The position numbers and the translations under genes were made by a program. From contig OZ020486.1 in assembly GCA_963971405.1 (NCBI GenBank), forward strand, positions 30,403,419 to 30,467,418: DNA of 64,000 nucleotides. The letters run 5' to 3'. The notes beneath the pieces are model-generated. The model saw only the letters and a list, made by a program, of their open reading frames with translations, ran no database searches and was not told the origin of the DNA. Below are positions 1-11,823 of the stretch, one piece after another (within the stretch, counting starts at the first letter, position 1; the number at the start of each line of letters is the position of its first letter). This DNA comes from Psococerastis gibbosa (Eukaryota; Arthropoda; Insecta; Psocodea; Psocidae).

Positions 1-216
1 CGATTATCGAAGTTGAACCACTCTTTTTGGATTTTATACGGGACCCCAAAAATAGCATTTCACTCTTAATTAATTTCATTGAAATGATATTTTTATCTAA
101 GTCATAAGTCATGTATTGGCCATTTTAAAAATACAATGGTATTCTTGGCGTCGTTACAACTCTGTTACGTCAAAGAGAAACACAGAAACATGTAATACGG
201 TACATAGGATATAAAC

Positions 217-519
217 TCAACTGTTGTAGTTGTGGTCAAAAACTTCAGGCGCGGAGTAAGGGCGGTTCACACCAAGAAGCCTAATCACGCCCTTCCTAAA
301 TTGGGATGGTGTTAAAGTTGGAAGCCTTAGGAGGCTGGGTAGGTGGTTATACAACCTCGCACCTAAGTGGTGGGGTGAATTTCCCATGGCGGCTGTAAGG
401 TATTGCTCCTGGTGCAAGTCACCCCCACTCCGTGTCTGATGGTGGTGAGTTTCTGCATTAAAAGCATATTTGTGCAAGTGCCTACGAGTATCTTCAACTG
501 AAAGTAGCGAAACAAGCAA
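217..519 (-). pseudogene. LINE retrotransposon fragment, C-terminal tail after the reverse transcriptase
   Basis: A 100-codon open stretch reads like the extreme C-terminus of a jockey/CR1-type non-LTR retrotransposon: a HHHQTRSGGDL motif (the usual 'NTR..DL' signature), then HHLGARLYNHLP and a final YSAPEVF block. No reverse transcriptase core (YADD) is present, so this is a 5'-truncated copy. It lies downstream of the fourth exon of the INPP5F-like gene on the same strand, probably in the following intron. Family assignment is from motif layout only. Confidence 0.6.
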
Positions 520-556
520 AATTTTGTAAATAATTTAGTAGGTAGGCTAGATTTAC

Positions 557-3165
557 CTGAAGCTTGATGATTTCATCCATCATATGTTTATTCCAAAAGA
601 ATCTTTCATCCACTGACTTCCAAAGTGAACACCCTTCTTGAATCACTGGCTGGCGTTGTAGAGTATTAGTGAGATCAGTTGTTAGGCTAAAATAGAAGCT
701 ATCAGTATCTGTAAAATAATAGATAGACATTGGATAATATAACAGATGAAATTATTAGTTCCAGTTTATTTATGATTTTGATTCATTTACAAAAATACGA
801 ATATCTGGAGGTTGAGACCATGAGAATTGCTAATTGAAGGCAAACGCATAAATGTGAGGCGGCTTCATGGGAAGAAAAGCTAAGTAATCATGCACACTTA
901 CTAAAATTATTCATGCATATTTATATTTTTATCAATTGAAACCACCTGGAGTGGCTTAGAATAGCTTTATTGTGCTTCAACTGAAATCTCATATTTGTAT
1001 AGGGTGTTTCACTAAGGTGAAGTCTTCTCTTTACGCCACAACGATAGACTAACCATTCCATTTACAGCATTACTGCTGTCAGTTTGAAATTTATAGTTGC
1101 ACCCAGAATATGGAAATTCTAGAAATAAGTCACTCGATTGCCATGGCCACACCTAATATTGGTGGGAAAGGGGTTTGTAGACTCCAACTATTACTCAAGG
1201 TTTGATCATCAAAAATGACAACAATTTTACAAAATTCCACACTCTGTAGCCCGTATTTGAAATTATGTTATGATTGGTTAAATCATCTCTAAATGACGGG
1301 AATGATCTCCTTTAGCATCTACCTCCCCTGGATTCCAAGGGACTAGTCGTCCCGGGGAAATTGTGTATTTGTTCACATTACAGAAGCTTGACAGTACCGT
1401 TAAATATTTTGGAAAGCTCTTCCACCATCTTTCTTTCAAGTTTGTTTTCTTTTGAGATTATTTTTGCAGCTGCCTGTTGAGTTGACGACTTTATTGTACT
1501 TGAAGCAGTTTTCATGACACCCAGTGTTTTTGCGAATGCCGATTTTTGTTCCATTCCAGTGCTTCTTCCCTGAAAATAACATAATCGGTAAAAGTTAGTT
1601 TAAAATCAATTTTAACCTTACGCATATTTTGTGGAATTACACTGAGTCGTGTAAAAACTCTTGACTTGCAGCAGCAAGCGCCAAGAAGCCAATCTGAAAA
1701 ATCTGCAGTTTGTGCACTCTGACGGTGACTGAGTATATCCGAACTGAGAGCCGCGCAACCACGGGCTAATCTGATTATCTCCCTGAAGTATGGATGGTGA
1801 TTATTGAGTAGGGATCCCATCATTAAAACTGGGCCTGCCGAAAAATGGGAGAAAAAATCTTGGAGTTAATGAATAGCGCCAATCATAATAATAATAAAAT
1901 TGTTTAAAAAATGTGCCTAATAGTACCGGATAATTTGCTCCTGAGTTATAAAAACCTGACAGTATTACACTAACAGTATTTACATTAATGCCTCTCCCTG
2001 TTTTTGGAATTTTTTCAGCAGTAGTTAATGATTGCTCCGGTACATTCCACGCATCCTTTTTCAAATCCTCGGAGTACTTGGCGTCAGCGAGAATGTACAG
2101 GTAGGCGAACAATTTGAAAGCACTAACTGTGTGTTTCATTATTACATGGCATGCGCCGTTATTCACCTGTGCAAAAGTCAAAATATATAATTTACAAGTA
2201 AGAGTACCTGGCTTGTATGCAAATGACACTGGTTCAATTGTGGGAGAACTTCAGGAAAGGACGGTTGTAAAAACGATATGGCTTTGATCTTGAATACTCC
2301 ATGGCCAACATCACTGTATTGCTTAATGAGAAGCAGCTTTGAGTCTGGTACTCCCGGTAGTTCCACTTTGCCGATAATACCATAACATATTCCCAAGCAC
2401 TGGGGAGTAGCCCCTCCTGGTACGACGCCTCCTAAAAGAGAAACATCGTATTATGCACTCATGCATTTTTAAAACAACAACAAAATTAAAAAGAACCAGT
2501 ACGAGTGAACCTAATTATAATTCAGTAAAGTTGTACAGTAATTCATTAAATTGTTTGTATGCGATTAACCTTAAAAACAAAAAAAAAATCTTAATCCATA
2601 TCCTAACCTAATATCTTAAATCTTAAAAATATTTGTTTCTTCAAAACCTAAACCTTGATTGGGAAAGCATCTTTTTAGGTTTTATTGCTCTATTTAGCAC
2701 CTAAAACATACCGGTACCAATTTCTTTAAGTAATATTTCATTAGAATTTTTTTGGCTCTCAACCAAACTATCAAGTGGGAAACGATTGAGTAATTTGCAC
2801 AGAAATTGACAGACAGACATTTCGTAAAAAAAACAACACTTTTTTGGGTTCTTGGGATGGGACGGGGGACCCCGAAATCTCGAAATCAAACTTTCCTTAT
2901 AGGCCTACTACATATGCAGAATGCAGTGCAGATTAATAAACCCTGCTAAGATTGCCATTCTATGACTTCAGTGAAAAATTTAATTTAATACTACGAAAGA
3001 ACAAATTATACACCTTCATTTTCTAAAATTAACTGTACCTGCTTTAGCGTAGAACTTCCCAGTTCGCTTATCCCACCAGAGGCTGTGCTCATTCTTTACA
3101 AAAATAAAAAAGTTATCGACGTTGAAAACTTCCACCTCCAGGGGGACACTTCTTCCGGCGCTCAT
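557..3165 (-). CDS. INPP5F: Sac2/INPP5F-like phosphoinositide phosphatase, N-terminal exons (partial)
   Basis: Four exons join in phase: 3165-3039 (starts with ATG), 2431-2208, 1569-1398 and 708-557, giving 225 residues. All four introns have GT donors and all three visible acceptors are AG. The protein opens MSAGRSVPLEVEVF, then LWWDKRTGKF, CLGICYGIIGKVELPG (residues about 54-69) and the Sac-domain signature DSFYFSLTTDLTNTLQRQ, followed by SLWKSVDERFFWNKHM near residues 200-216. This order matches the N-terminal Sac domain of Sac2/INPP5F, which removes the 4-phosphate from phosphoinositides on endosomal membranes. The catalytic CX5R loop and hSac2 domain must lie beyond the left edge. Joining exon 2 directly to exon 3 is supported by phase 0 on both sides; an extra small exon in the 640-bp intron cannot be excluded. 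Intron 1 holds a SINE-B tail and a deleted family H copy. Confidence 0.85.
2520..2595 (+). repeat. SINE-B family, 3' tail fragment
   Basis: The stretch TTTGTATGCGATTAACCTT followed by an A-rich run matches the 3' end of the SINE-B copies at 18003, 28001 and 39263. Only the tail is present, consistent with 5' truncation. It lies in intron 1 of the INPP5F-like gene. Confidence 0.5.
2755..2912 (+). repeat. Family H element, internally deleted copy
   Basis: The segment joins the mid-element motif CAAACTATCAAG to the microsatellite block GACAGACAGACATTTCG and then to TTTTTTGGGTTC and CTTTCCTTATA near the element's 3' end. Several hundred bases present in full copies (for example 12380-13243) are missing. 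It sits in INPP5F intron 1 and is diverged from the full-length copies. Confidence 0.6.
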
Positions 3166-3756
3166 TCCCAAGCTTACTCAGTTGGATCAGTTCCGACTAG
3201 GCCACATTGAATATATCACTCAAATTTCTAATGTTTAAAAAAATCATTTCGCAAAATTTGTAAATAAATAAATGACACTTGACGTCTTGACAGTCAATTG
3301 TTTTCATTCATAAAAAGCTTCAGTTTTCATTTCAATTTGAAATTAGCCCAAATTTATATTTGGACTATTTTTACCATAAAATTGTATTAATTTATTATGT
3401 TAATGTTTTAAACGGCGATTATAAGCGCACGTAATATTATCATTTTGATTTTTTTTAGAATGGACTAATTTCGTATAGACATGTATAGAAAAATACGTCG
3501 ACTCCAATATCTTTATTGGTAAATTACGGTTGTGCCCGTGATTTGATTCGTTGGGCGGAAGAATTTTCTTATACAAAAGCTGTCCATTTATGAAAATTTG
3601 TCTGATGACACGCTACCTATTTGATTTTAGTGTCGACTGCTGCTGCTTAGCTGATTGTTGTTATAGTGTTTTTGTATTAAAATACTTATAGATAAATAAT
3701 TTTGAAGAATTATTCATTTTTATTATTGAAAAGTGGTTTCTTGTAGAAAATATAGA
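3166..3756. promoter_or_regulatory. Head-to-head intergenic interval, presumed bidirectional promoter
   Basis: The start codons of the INPP5F-like gene (3165, minus) and the glutaredoxin-3 gene (3757, plus) face each other across about 590 bp. No recognised repeat falls in this stretch, unlike most non-coding DNA here. Both 5' UTRs and any shared promoter must lie within it or in upstream non-coding exons. No TATA box or initiator could be assigned with confidence. Confidence 0.45.
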
Positions 3757-5839
3757 ATGACAATCACCGAGTTAACTACCACCGGCGAATTTGATAAATT
3801 TTTAGGGTAAGCCGCACTAAATTAAGTTGTGAAGTGTCCCAGAAGTGATCGGGCATGTCGACAATGAACTGTGGCTTGTGCCGGTAGAATTTACTGAATA
3901 CCTAAGAGTTAAGACTGAATCATATTTACTGAGGGTGTTCTGGTGCTTAGGCTGTTACAGCAGAAGTGGAGAACGCAGTAAATTGAAAATATACATTTCA
4001 TATTTATTTTTTATGTTCGAATGCTAATAGCCTCTATACTGTGCACAACAGCTAAATTTGTTGCTGTTAACTGGGACTACCTACGTTGGACGTTACGTTC
4101 ACTGTACGTTCACTGTAGTAATAAATACACACATACAACAAAAGTTATTGCAGAATATCCGATCGACAGCCATCTTAGCGTTGACCTAGCTAGCCGTCAG
4201 CCTGATAATATAATGAATGCATTGATTCGTCGAGTCATCTCCAAATACCATCCCCACCTCCAGCTGTAAAGGGACGCCAAGTATAATTTTAGGCTTTTGT
4301 ATTGTCAATTAGTCTGATTATTATTATTATTAACATTTTTAGATCTGGTCCGTTTACTGTGGTGCATTTTTTTGCTCCTTGGGCAGTCCAATGCGAAGCT
4401 ATGAATGGCGTAATGGAAGAGCTTTCTGGGCAGCCGGCCTACAAGAGCGTTCGCTTTGGAAAATGTGAAGCTGAAGAATTGTCAGATATATCACTTCGTT
4501 ATAAAGTTTCAGCGGTACCCACAGTTATAATATATACCAATGGGCGAGTTTGCGAGACGATTGAAGGTGCAAAAGCTGCTGACCTTAATGCAAAGTTAAG
4601 CAAAGTGGTTGGGCAGTTGCCTTCTGCAGCTGGTGGCGAGGAAGGGTCACTCACAGACCGATTGAAGTCGCTAATCAAAAAACGCCCAGTCATGGTGTTT
4701 ATGAAGGGAAGTCCGCAGCAACCTCGATGTGGCTTCAGCAGAACCCTCGTTGGTATCCTCAATGAAACTAAGTAAGTAAGAAAATGCCAAATGTTATCAG
4801 TGCCATACTTTTACATGGGGCTATCATCCCTAGGCCCTCAACGAAAACTCCACAAACTTCAAACATTTTGCAAAAGAGAAATGAAATAAAAATAAAAATT
4901 ACAGTGTTAAAGGATGAGGAACAAATGTTTATGAATTTATTTAGTTTTATAATGTAACCTTTATTAAATTTCTTCAAATTTGAACTAAGCACGAACGAAA
5001 CCATCAACATTATAATATATTTAAAAAAAGAGAATTAAATAAATCAAGTACCGGTAGTATGAATAATTCTTTCTCAGTATGCTTTGCAAAATCTACCCTT
5101 GACGGCTGTTAAAATGTTTAAAACACCACTATTTCGTGCCTATTTTTTCAAACCGTTCCCCCCGGGGGAAATAAGCCTTCCTCTGCAAGCAAATCAAAAT
5201 CTAAACTGTACTGCTGTTGAAATTCGCAAAACCAAACTATTTCGAGCCAATATTTCAAGAGGGGAGATCTCAGGACGCCCTCTTTGGGTTAATGGCACCG
5301 CCGCTGAGTACATTACCTACAATTGACCTTTGATGTACCTATGCTCTAAACTAAGAAAGCACTAGATGCAATTGAGTTCTAAAGAAAAAATATTTACACT
5401 AGATATGCCTTATCAGGGCATCGTGTTAACCACTACACTACTGATTCCACCGCACTCAACTTAATCCAGATACCCAACTTGATGCTCGACGACAAGATTC
5501 AAATTGTTAGACAAGTTAGCACAGCTACACGACTGCATTTAACTGAACTAGTCAGCGAGATTATGTTTTTTTTTTTAAATAAAAGCAAAGCTTTATCTTA
5601 TTATTTATGTTGTGTAAAGATTGATAAGTGTTGAAGTAAATTATGTATGTCCTCATTTTAGGATTCCTTATGACACATTCGACATTTTGCAAGACGAAGA
5701 TGTGCGACAAGGTCTGAAAGAATTCAGTAATTGGCCAACTTATCCGCAAATTTACGTGAACGGAGAACTAATTGGAGGACTGGATATTATCCAAGAACTT
5801 AAGGAAAATGGTGAATTGTCTTCCACATTACAGCCCTAA
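3757..5839 (+). CDS. GLRX3: Glutaredoxin-3 (thioredoxin domain plus one monothiol glutaredoxin domain)
   Basis: Three exons join in phase: 3757-3806, 4343-4771 and 5662-5839 (TAA), giving 218 aa. Residues about 17-110 form a thioredoxin fold whose active site is degenerate, W30-A-V-Q-C34, instead of WCGPC, as in the PICOT/GLRX3 family. Residues about 120-218 are a monothiol glutaredoxin with the CGFS motif at 146-149, preceded by [10 protein letters not shown], then [16 protein letters not shown] for glutathione binding. Family members bind a bridging 2Fe-2S cluster with glutathione and BolA-type partners and act in cytosolic iron-sulfur and iron handling. Vertebrate GLRX3 has two glutaredoxin domains; a single one of this length is the usual insect form. 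Intron 2 carries a family C repeat. The gene diverges from the INPP5F-like gene. The donor at 4772 (AA|GTAAGT) keeps the frame. Confidence 0.93.
5075..5305 (-). repeat. Family C repeat (degenerate 'atttcgcgcctatttt' units)
   Basis: On the minus strand this shows repeated blocks of CCCCCGGGGG and TGGTGTTTTAAACATTTTAAC resembling family C copies at 6630, 19870, 26927 and 50055. It contains at least two internal units. It lies within intron 2 of GLRX3. Confidence 0.45.
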
Positions 5840-6580
5840 ACCACTAAGGGTTAATTTCGTTTTCAAACGATCCAGCTCCAGAGAATTTAAAAATATTGCT
5901 GCATCACTTGCGCATTTAATTTTGTGCCGTCTTTTTTTACAATTAGCCTTTATGACCTCATATAAAACACTTTAGAGAGTCAAGACAGGCTCCATGAAAT
6001 TGTATGCCTTTATATGAACGGTTTTGAATATAAAATTGAAATTCGCTTAAATAGTGTTAAATTCTGTGTTAATGTTGCGGATGTAGCACACTGACCTACT
6101 GTTCTTCAACTTTCAAAAATACTAATGGCATAGTCTATAACAAAAACCAGTTTTATTGGTTGGATGGTTATTCTTTTCGGAGACCGTTTATAACCTCAAG
6201 ACAGATTTTTGTAATGTTCGACTTATTGGATTATTTGCTCCCCGGATAGTCTAACGAAATAATTGTCAAGCCACTCAGGAAGCGGAAGAAAAAGGGCCCG
6301 AAACCGAACGCTGAGCTGCAGCTGTCGGCAGACGCTACATGTACCTCGAAGCTGGTTTTAGCCGCTAATAATAGTAATCGGCCTAGCTGAAGGAAAAAAT
6401 TAGCATATATATTATATTACGCATACTGTATATGCGTGCTTTCTAGTATGCAAACATCTCCACAGCTCAATTCATAATCTAATAGACTGGTAGTGACTAA
6501 GTGCCCAGTGGGTTGTATATGCTAGGTTAAAACCAAAAGGCCACTTCGTGTAATTCCAAAATTTACAAGGGGAAACACCT
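5840..6580. other. Region downstream of GLRX3, no gene seen
   Basis: Presumed 3' UTR then unannotated intergenic DNA. No open frame with family resemblance and no repeat shared with the rest of the window was recognised here. Confidence 0.5.
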
Positions 6581-6629
6581 GGGGACCGGGCTCCCTGTTG
6601 TATAGTAGTAATTCTAGTTTTCGCCGGTA

Positions 6630-6730
6630 AAATCTAAATATTACTGATATTAAAATGTGTAAGCCCCCACTATTCCGCGCCTATTTTCTCAAAATATTCG
6701 CCCGGGCTCTCCTGTTTGCAGTTTTATGAA
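6630..6730 (-). repeat. Family C repeat fragment
   Basis: CACTATTCCGCGCCTATTTT followed by a CGCCCGGG block matches the 5075-5305 copy in order and orientation. Only one unit is present. Confidence 0.4.
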
Positions 6731-6831
6731 TATAGCCTACGCGATTAACATCTAAAATACTTTTGCTGTCGAAATGAGTATCATTATCTTAATTTTAAAG
6801 TGACCAAAGTGCATAAACATTACCATTCCAT

Positions 6832-6985
6832 TCCAGTCCTACACTTCCTACATTTTCTGGCCATGCTTCGGAGGGCATGTAAAGCAGGTGGTCCCGGGCC
6901 TTCCTAGTTGAGTGTAAGAGAGGGCTTTATAGCCCTAACTCCGCTAGGTTGGCTTAGTAATAGAACAAAAAGTCCTTATTTATTT
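6832..6985 (+). mobile_element. SINE-A (tRNA-derived), 5'-truncated copy
   Basis: Starts just inside the tRNA-like head (CCTACACTTCCTACATTTTC), then TGGCCATGCTTCGGAGGGCA, TTATAGCCCTAACTCCGCTA and ends with the shared tail AAAAAGTCCTTATT. The tRNA-like promoter is missing, so this copy is truncated. Fuller copies are at 21985 (plus) and 17702 (minus). Confidence 0.75.
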
Positions 6986-7875
6986 ATTATTTTATTAAGT
7001 GAAATCTGGAAAACAGGCAAAAGGGGGTATTTTTCATGTTTCATGGGGGGGGGGGGGGTGTTCGCCTCACCCTACCCGCCTCCTAGAAAAAAACGTTGGG
7101 GACGCCCTTGAGTGGACTGGAGGCATGTAAGATTTCGGTGGCACTGTGAGTATTGTCGAAATGCATTTTTAATGTCACTCACTCGAAATTGCAAAATTTC
7201 ACACTAAACCATATACCGGTAGGCCTATCTCGGTTAAATTTTCTAAAAATTGTATTCTGACTTTCTGTAGTTTCTTTGTAATGGCTTTACCACTGAGTGG
7301 CGCTGTCAGAATAGTCGATTTGCATTCTCAGCGTTATTCACCTGACATAACAAAAATTCACTCCAAACCGCAAAAAACATTTTTCATGTTTTCATGTCAA
7401 ATGAGACCAGCACAGATGGCTGCAGTAATAAGAAACATCCTTGGTGTGAGTGAATGTCCCATCTGTCCTGTATAGAACTGTAGCCTTAACACTTTATGTG
7501 ACTCTCGTGGCTACATGTTTATTATTAGTATACAAAATGGCCGCCGAGTGAATGTTGTGTGTTCTGTTAACAAAATTTAAACTTTTATCATAGAGTTAAG
7601 TGAGTAACAGTGCCAAAACCGTATTAAATAGAAATTAATACTAATCTAAATATCTAAAAACTTACAATCAATAACGGAAATTACGAAGCTGAAGTAGTGT
7701 CGTATAAACTGGAACTATAGTACGAAGTCGAACAGTACAGCAAAACAGCATAGAAAAGCTCCTGTCAAGACTTGCCTTTTCAATAACACAACTAGAGATT
7801 CACCTGAAATCCCAGTCCCAACACACAATAACGTCATTGAAATAGCTCAAGTTGCGTAAGCAATTAAGTGCAGTA

Positions 7876-9350
7876 ATGGGCGTCAAATGTATAAAATGTG
7901 ATGAAAACATATCAAACAACTCAATTAAAGTTAAATGTCATGGGAGTTGCCAGGGCAGTTTTCATCTGGAATGTAGCTATCTATCGGCAAGAACATAAGT
8001 ACAAAAGTAAGTCTGAAGCTGAAAAAAAGAAATGGATTTGCGCAGGCTGCCGTGAGCAGAAAAAAACCAATAGAAAACAGGAACCGAATCAGAAGACTCA
8101 GAAAGTGAAGATGACATGGAAATTGAAAGTGGAGGTACAGAATCCAGATCCAGTGGAAAGATGTCAAAATTAGAAAAAAACAACTTGATGAACTCCTAGC
8201 AGGTAATACGAAAACCAATAAACTATTGGAGTCACTTACGAAAACCGCCCAAACACTTGAGACGGCTCTGTACGAAAAAGATAAGATAATTTACGAATTG
8301 AAGGAAGAGATACACGTTATTCAGCAACACTACCGGAGTAAGCGTCTAGAAGTACACAACATACCAAACAAGGAAAACTAAAACCAAGAAGACCTCGAAA
8401 AATACTTAAAAAAAAGTTGGAACGGTCATAGGGACCAATATCGAAGGAAATGACATTGAGACACTTTACAGAATCCCAGCAAAAAATGCCGACAAACCTG
8501 GCCCAATATTCATTGAATTCCTATCAAAGAAAAAAAGAAATGAAATAATGGAGAAAAAAAGGAAATTAATGATCACAGAAGACATGCTGCTAGGAAACGG
8601 TAACAAGAACAAGATATACATAAATGAAAGTTTAACCAAATCGAGCAAGCAATTATTATTCCAGACAAAAGAAAAGGCAAGAAATGAAGGGTTTAAGTTT
8701 GTGTGGACGAGCGAAGGCGAAATATGCATAAGAAAAGAAGAAAACAGTCGCGTGCACCGCATAAGAAATGGAGAAGACCTCAAGAAGATATAGCAGAAGA
8801 TGATTATTAAAAAAAGGAAAAGAGAAGAAAATCAACTTTATAAATATAAGTGTGAGAGTAATATAACAACCACCACACAAAATACTAAAAAAAAATTTTC
8901 ATCTCAACATAGCATCAATTAGAAAGCACTTTGCCGAGCTGCAAATATTAAATAATGAAATTAAACCCGATATAATATGTTTATGTGAATCGTTCGCGAA
9001 AGAGGAAGAGGTACAGTTTTACAAGATGGGGGGATATGACAGATTTCACTACTGTAGACCACCTGATGTTAAGGGTAGAGGCCTAATGCTATTTTTATAA
9101 GAGTTTCGGTTCCCAAAGAGTAAATGAATCACTAAGGTACAATTCTATGGAAATTTTAATGGTCGAAATCCATTGTGGAAACTCAAAAATAACATTAATT
9201 CTAATTTACAGATTACATAAATCGATAAGTAACTTTTGGAAGGCCTAAATGATATATGATGAGATATTTAAAGAATTGCCACTTAAACTAAAAGAGTTGA
9301 ACAAAATAGAGAAAATAAAAAAGCTATAAAAACATACTTAATTTCAAATA
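7876..9350 (+). pseudogene. Internally deleted CR1/jockey-like LINE: ORF1 plus start of ORF2 plus end of ORF2
   Basis: ORF1 starts at ATG 7876 and is broken by frameshifts and stops. It has a PHD-like zinc finger (CIKC, CHGSC, FHLEC, then WICAGC around 8035), an acidic SESEDDMEIESG stretch readable in another frame, a predicted coiled coil (about 8190-8340), and a C-terminal baculovirus-FP-like domain ending NESLTKSSKQLLFQTKEKAR and RNGEDLKKI stop at 8791-8793. ORF2 begins near 8905 with an apurinic endonuclease start (PDIICLCESF, GGYDRFHYCRPPDVKGRG) but after about 9240 jumps straight to a C-terminal tail (ELPLKLKELNKIEKIKK). The reverse transcriptase body is absent. It is dead as an autonomous element. 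Confidence 0.8.
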
Positions 9351-9454
9351 CAGACTATTAGCCATTTTATTATACAAATAATTTCATGTACAGTATAGGC
9401 CTATATTTTTATATTATATATGAAAATTTTATTATATATATATATAACAATATC

Positions 9455-9606
9455 ATCCTTCAGAGTACAGAGGGATCTCATTCATTGCCAGAAGGCTAGA
9501 GTACTCTATAATGGTTTATTATTATTAATTATTAATTACATTTTATATCTTGCAGTGCCACTGCACTAAGATCGCTCGATAAGCGGAAGCTTGAGCGTGA
9601 TAATTA
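9455..9606 (+). repeat. Dispersed repeat R, also present inverted at 57355-57500
   Basis: The blocks GGGATCTCATTCATT, GGCTAGAGTACTCTATAATG, ATATCTTGCAGTGCCACTG and CGATAAGCGGAAGCTTGAGC reappear in the same order as the reverse complement at 57355-57500. It directly follows the LINE remnant, so it may be the 3' UTR of that LINE or a separate element. Confidence 0.6.
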
Positions 9607-10684
9607 TACTATTCTACAAATGTTTTTCAATATATGCACCTTGTCCTGGGTTACTGGTCAAGGAAAAAAGTGAAGTGAAAAGTGATTATCTGAGTGAGGA
9701 AAGCAGGAAAGATTATTTTCTTCCAGACTGTCACAATTTTTATCACCCACTGCATAACTCAAAAAATGCAGGAGCTAACATAGGCTAGTCCTTTACCGTA
9801 CTGTAGTCCGTAGTATTAGATTAGTCGTGCCGTACCAACTTATCAAATCGATCAGAGCACATTAATTGCAATGGGCGAGCTGTGAACATGAATTAATAAT
9901 AATAATTAGGCAAGCAACGGGTAAGTGTTATTTTTATGCAATGAGAGATAGTAATAATAAGGTATATATGCTGATGCTGGGTACACATAGAGATGAGTAC
10001 TCTCCATACAAGTGGGTGCGCGTGCAAAGGGTCTAATTACACGACCGACAAATGCTACTTGTGCCTCTTTGCTTTTCATCTCCTACCTACACTACTTAAC
10101 TTATGGCGACTTTGTGAACTGGCTGGCCTCAGTCTTTTTCCATGTGTCCCACATGGCTGACGTTTGATTGTTTATCAACATAGTACAAGGTAAGTCTGTC
10201 TCTATTTTAAGTGCTATTTTTGGCGCAAAAATTGGCAATAACTAAAAGCATAGGACATTTATTGCCACCGTTTGGTAACACCCAATTTCATGAGCCAACC
10301 GAAACAGCATTAATACAATGTAATCGTGCCGCACCTAATGAGTAGAATGTGGCCACTGGACTGATGGGCCGTGGTCGAAATTTCAGATGTTCACTTTCAG
10401 ATAGATCACGGCCTATCTTGTGTCTCATCATTTGACTCCGGCCGTGAAAGCCTTGCCTACACCAGGGACGGATCCAGCCCATTTGGGGGGGGGGGGGGTA
10501 GTTGGGGGGTCAAAGTAGAAGAAACATACATCGATGAAATAAAGGTGAAATAAATTAATAAATTAATTTACAATTTAATTTTGTACCTTTTTGGACTGAA
10601 AGTTATATATTGTATAAGTTGTATTGTCCTATTTTACTTTTGACCCCAGCGTGACAAGTCATTTTTTGCTTTCCAATGCAGGCT
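9607..10684. other. Intergenic, no gene seen
   Basis: No coding resemblance. Around 10463-10510 a CCAGGGACGGATCCAGCCC block followed by a G run looks like one end of a hAT-type MITE, but I could not find a matching second end. A short block around 10365-10460 with GGCCGTG resembles part of 26030-26100. Confidence 0.4.
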
Positions 10685-10689
10685 ATAGG

Positions 10690-11500
10690 TAGGATAGGAA
10701 TATAAGGAAAGCTTTGTGATGGTCGAAATTTTCGATTCCGAACTTTTCAATTAACGGATTTACACGTTTTGAGGTCCCAGGAACCCAAAAAAATGGTTTT
10801 TACGCAATTTCGCTCTGTCTGTTCACCGATTTCCGAGCAAACTACTCGGTCGATGTTTATGAAATTTGGCGTGTAGGTTCACAAAAATCATACCTCGGGA
10901 CCGTTTTCTTATTATTTTGGGGGGGTTTTAATCTCAAAAACTAAAAAAAAAAAAAACTCTAAAAAAATTATTTATCAAAAACGGCTCCAACGATTTCTTT
11001 TAAATTCACATATATTGTTTTCGTTGTTAATGTTTATAAAATTCGGGGGGTCGATTGCCCCTTGTTAGTTTGCTTCTAGGGGTAAAAAAAAAAATAATGA
11101 AAAATGACTAAAAAATAATTTTTCTGCGAAACCTTTCTATCGATGATTTCTACCTTCAAGCATGTTTTAGGTGTTAAATTGAGTAACGAAACCAGACAGG
11201 TTACATTCCCAAAAAACTATTTGGTTTTGCGCAAAATTTTTTTTTCAAAAAATGATAGAAAATTCACGCTCAAATGCATTGCGTGCCCTGTCATTATTAC
11301 TGTGTGGTAATGTGTTGGTCTGACCTATCTGGAATTTACCATGCCTCCAGTGACGTCAGGTGGTCAATGCCCCCCCCCCCCCGAGATATCCAAAATTGAA
11401 CCATAGGAAAATTATTTTCCATGAAATTACTCATTTCCTCTATCTACTAATTGATAAATTGGAAAGCATGTTCGAGTAAACTCGGACCAGTTCTTGTACT
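10690..11500 (-). mobile_element. Family H element (Helentron/HINE-like), near full length
   Basis: In the minus sense of the family this begins TATAAGGAAAGC, carries GATGGTCGAAATTTTCGA, the GGTCCCAGGAACCCAAAAAA block, a long middle, a C-homopolymer near 11370 and ends ATAAATTGGAAAGCATG, the hairpin CGAGTAAACTCG and GACCAGTTCTT. It follows the structure of the copies at 12380, 20508, 22280, 24064, 48592 and 62068. Confidence 0.75.
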
Positions 11501-11823
11501 AAGTGCTGGGGATTTATGCTAATGTGCTCATTGATTGTTCAATTATATACTTACTTACTTAGATTTATTAAATTTGGGGCGGGGGGGGGGGGGCAGCTAA
11601 TTGCTAATGGCATGTGGCAACCGAATGTCATATTAGTTAAAGGTTCCTTTTGTTGGGTATAATTAACCTGTACCTTGCACTCTAGCCTAATTGTAATAAT
11701 TATAATCCACAAGAATGGTACTATGCCATTCTAAAAATCTTTATTTATGTTTACAACTCTATAAGTAAAATTGTTCCTCATGCTACGGCTGCAAATTAAT
11801 TGCTCCCCAAAATTTTTCATTCC

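Noticed and set aside
1801-2229. 142-codon minus-strand frame with a usable acceptor at 2167, and the 103-codon frame at 1512-1823
   Set aside because: Exon 2 joins exon 3 of the INPP5F-like gene directly in phase, and the translated stretches have no Sac-domain resemblance. They could be part of an unrecognised repeat.
8466-8783. Long minus-strand frames at 7931-8880
   Set aside because: They are antisense shadows of the A-rich LINE ORF1.
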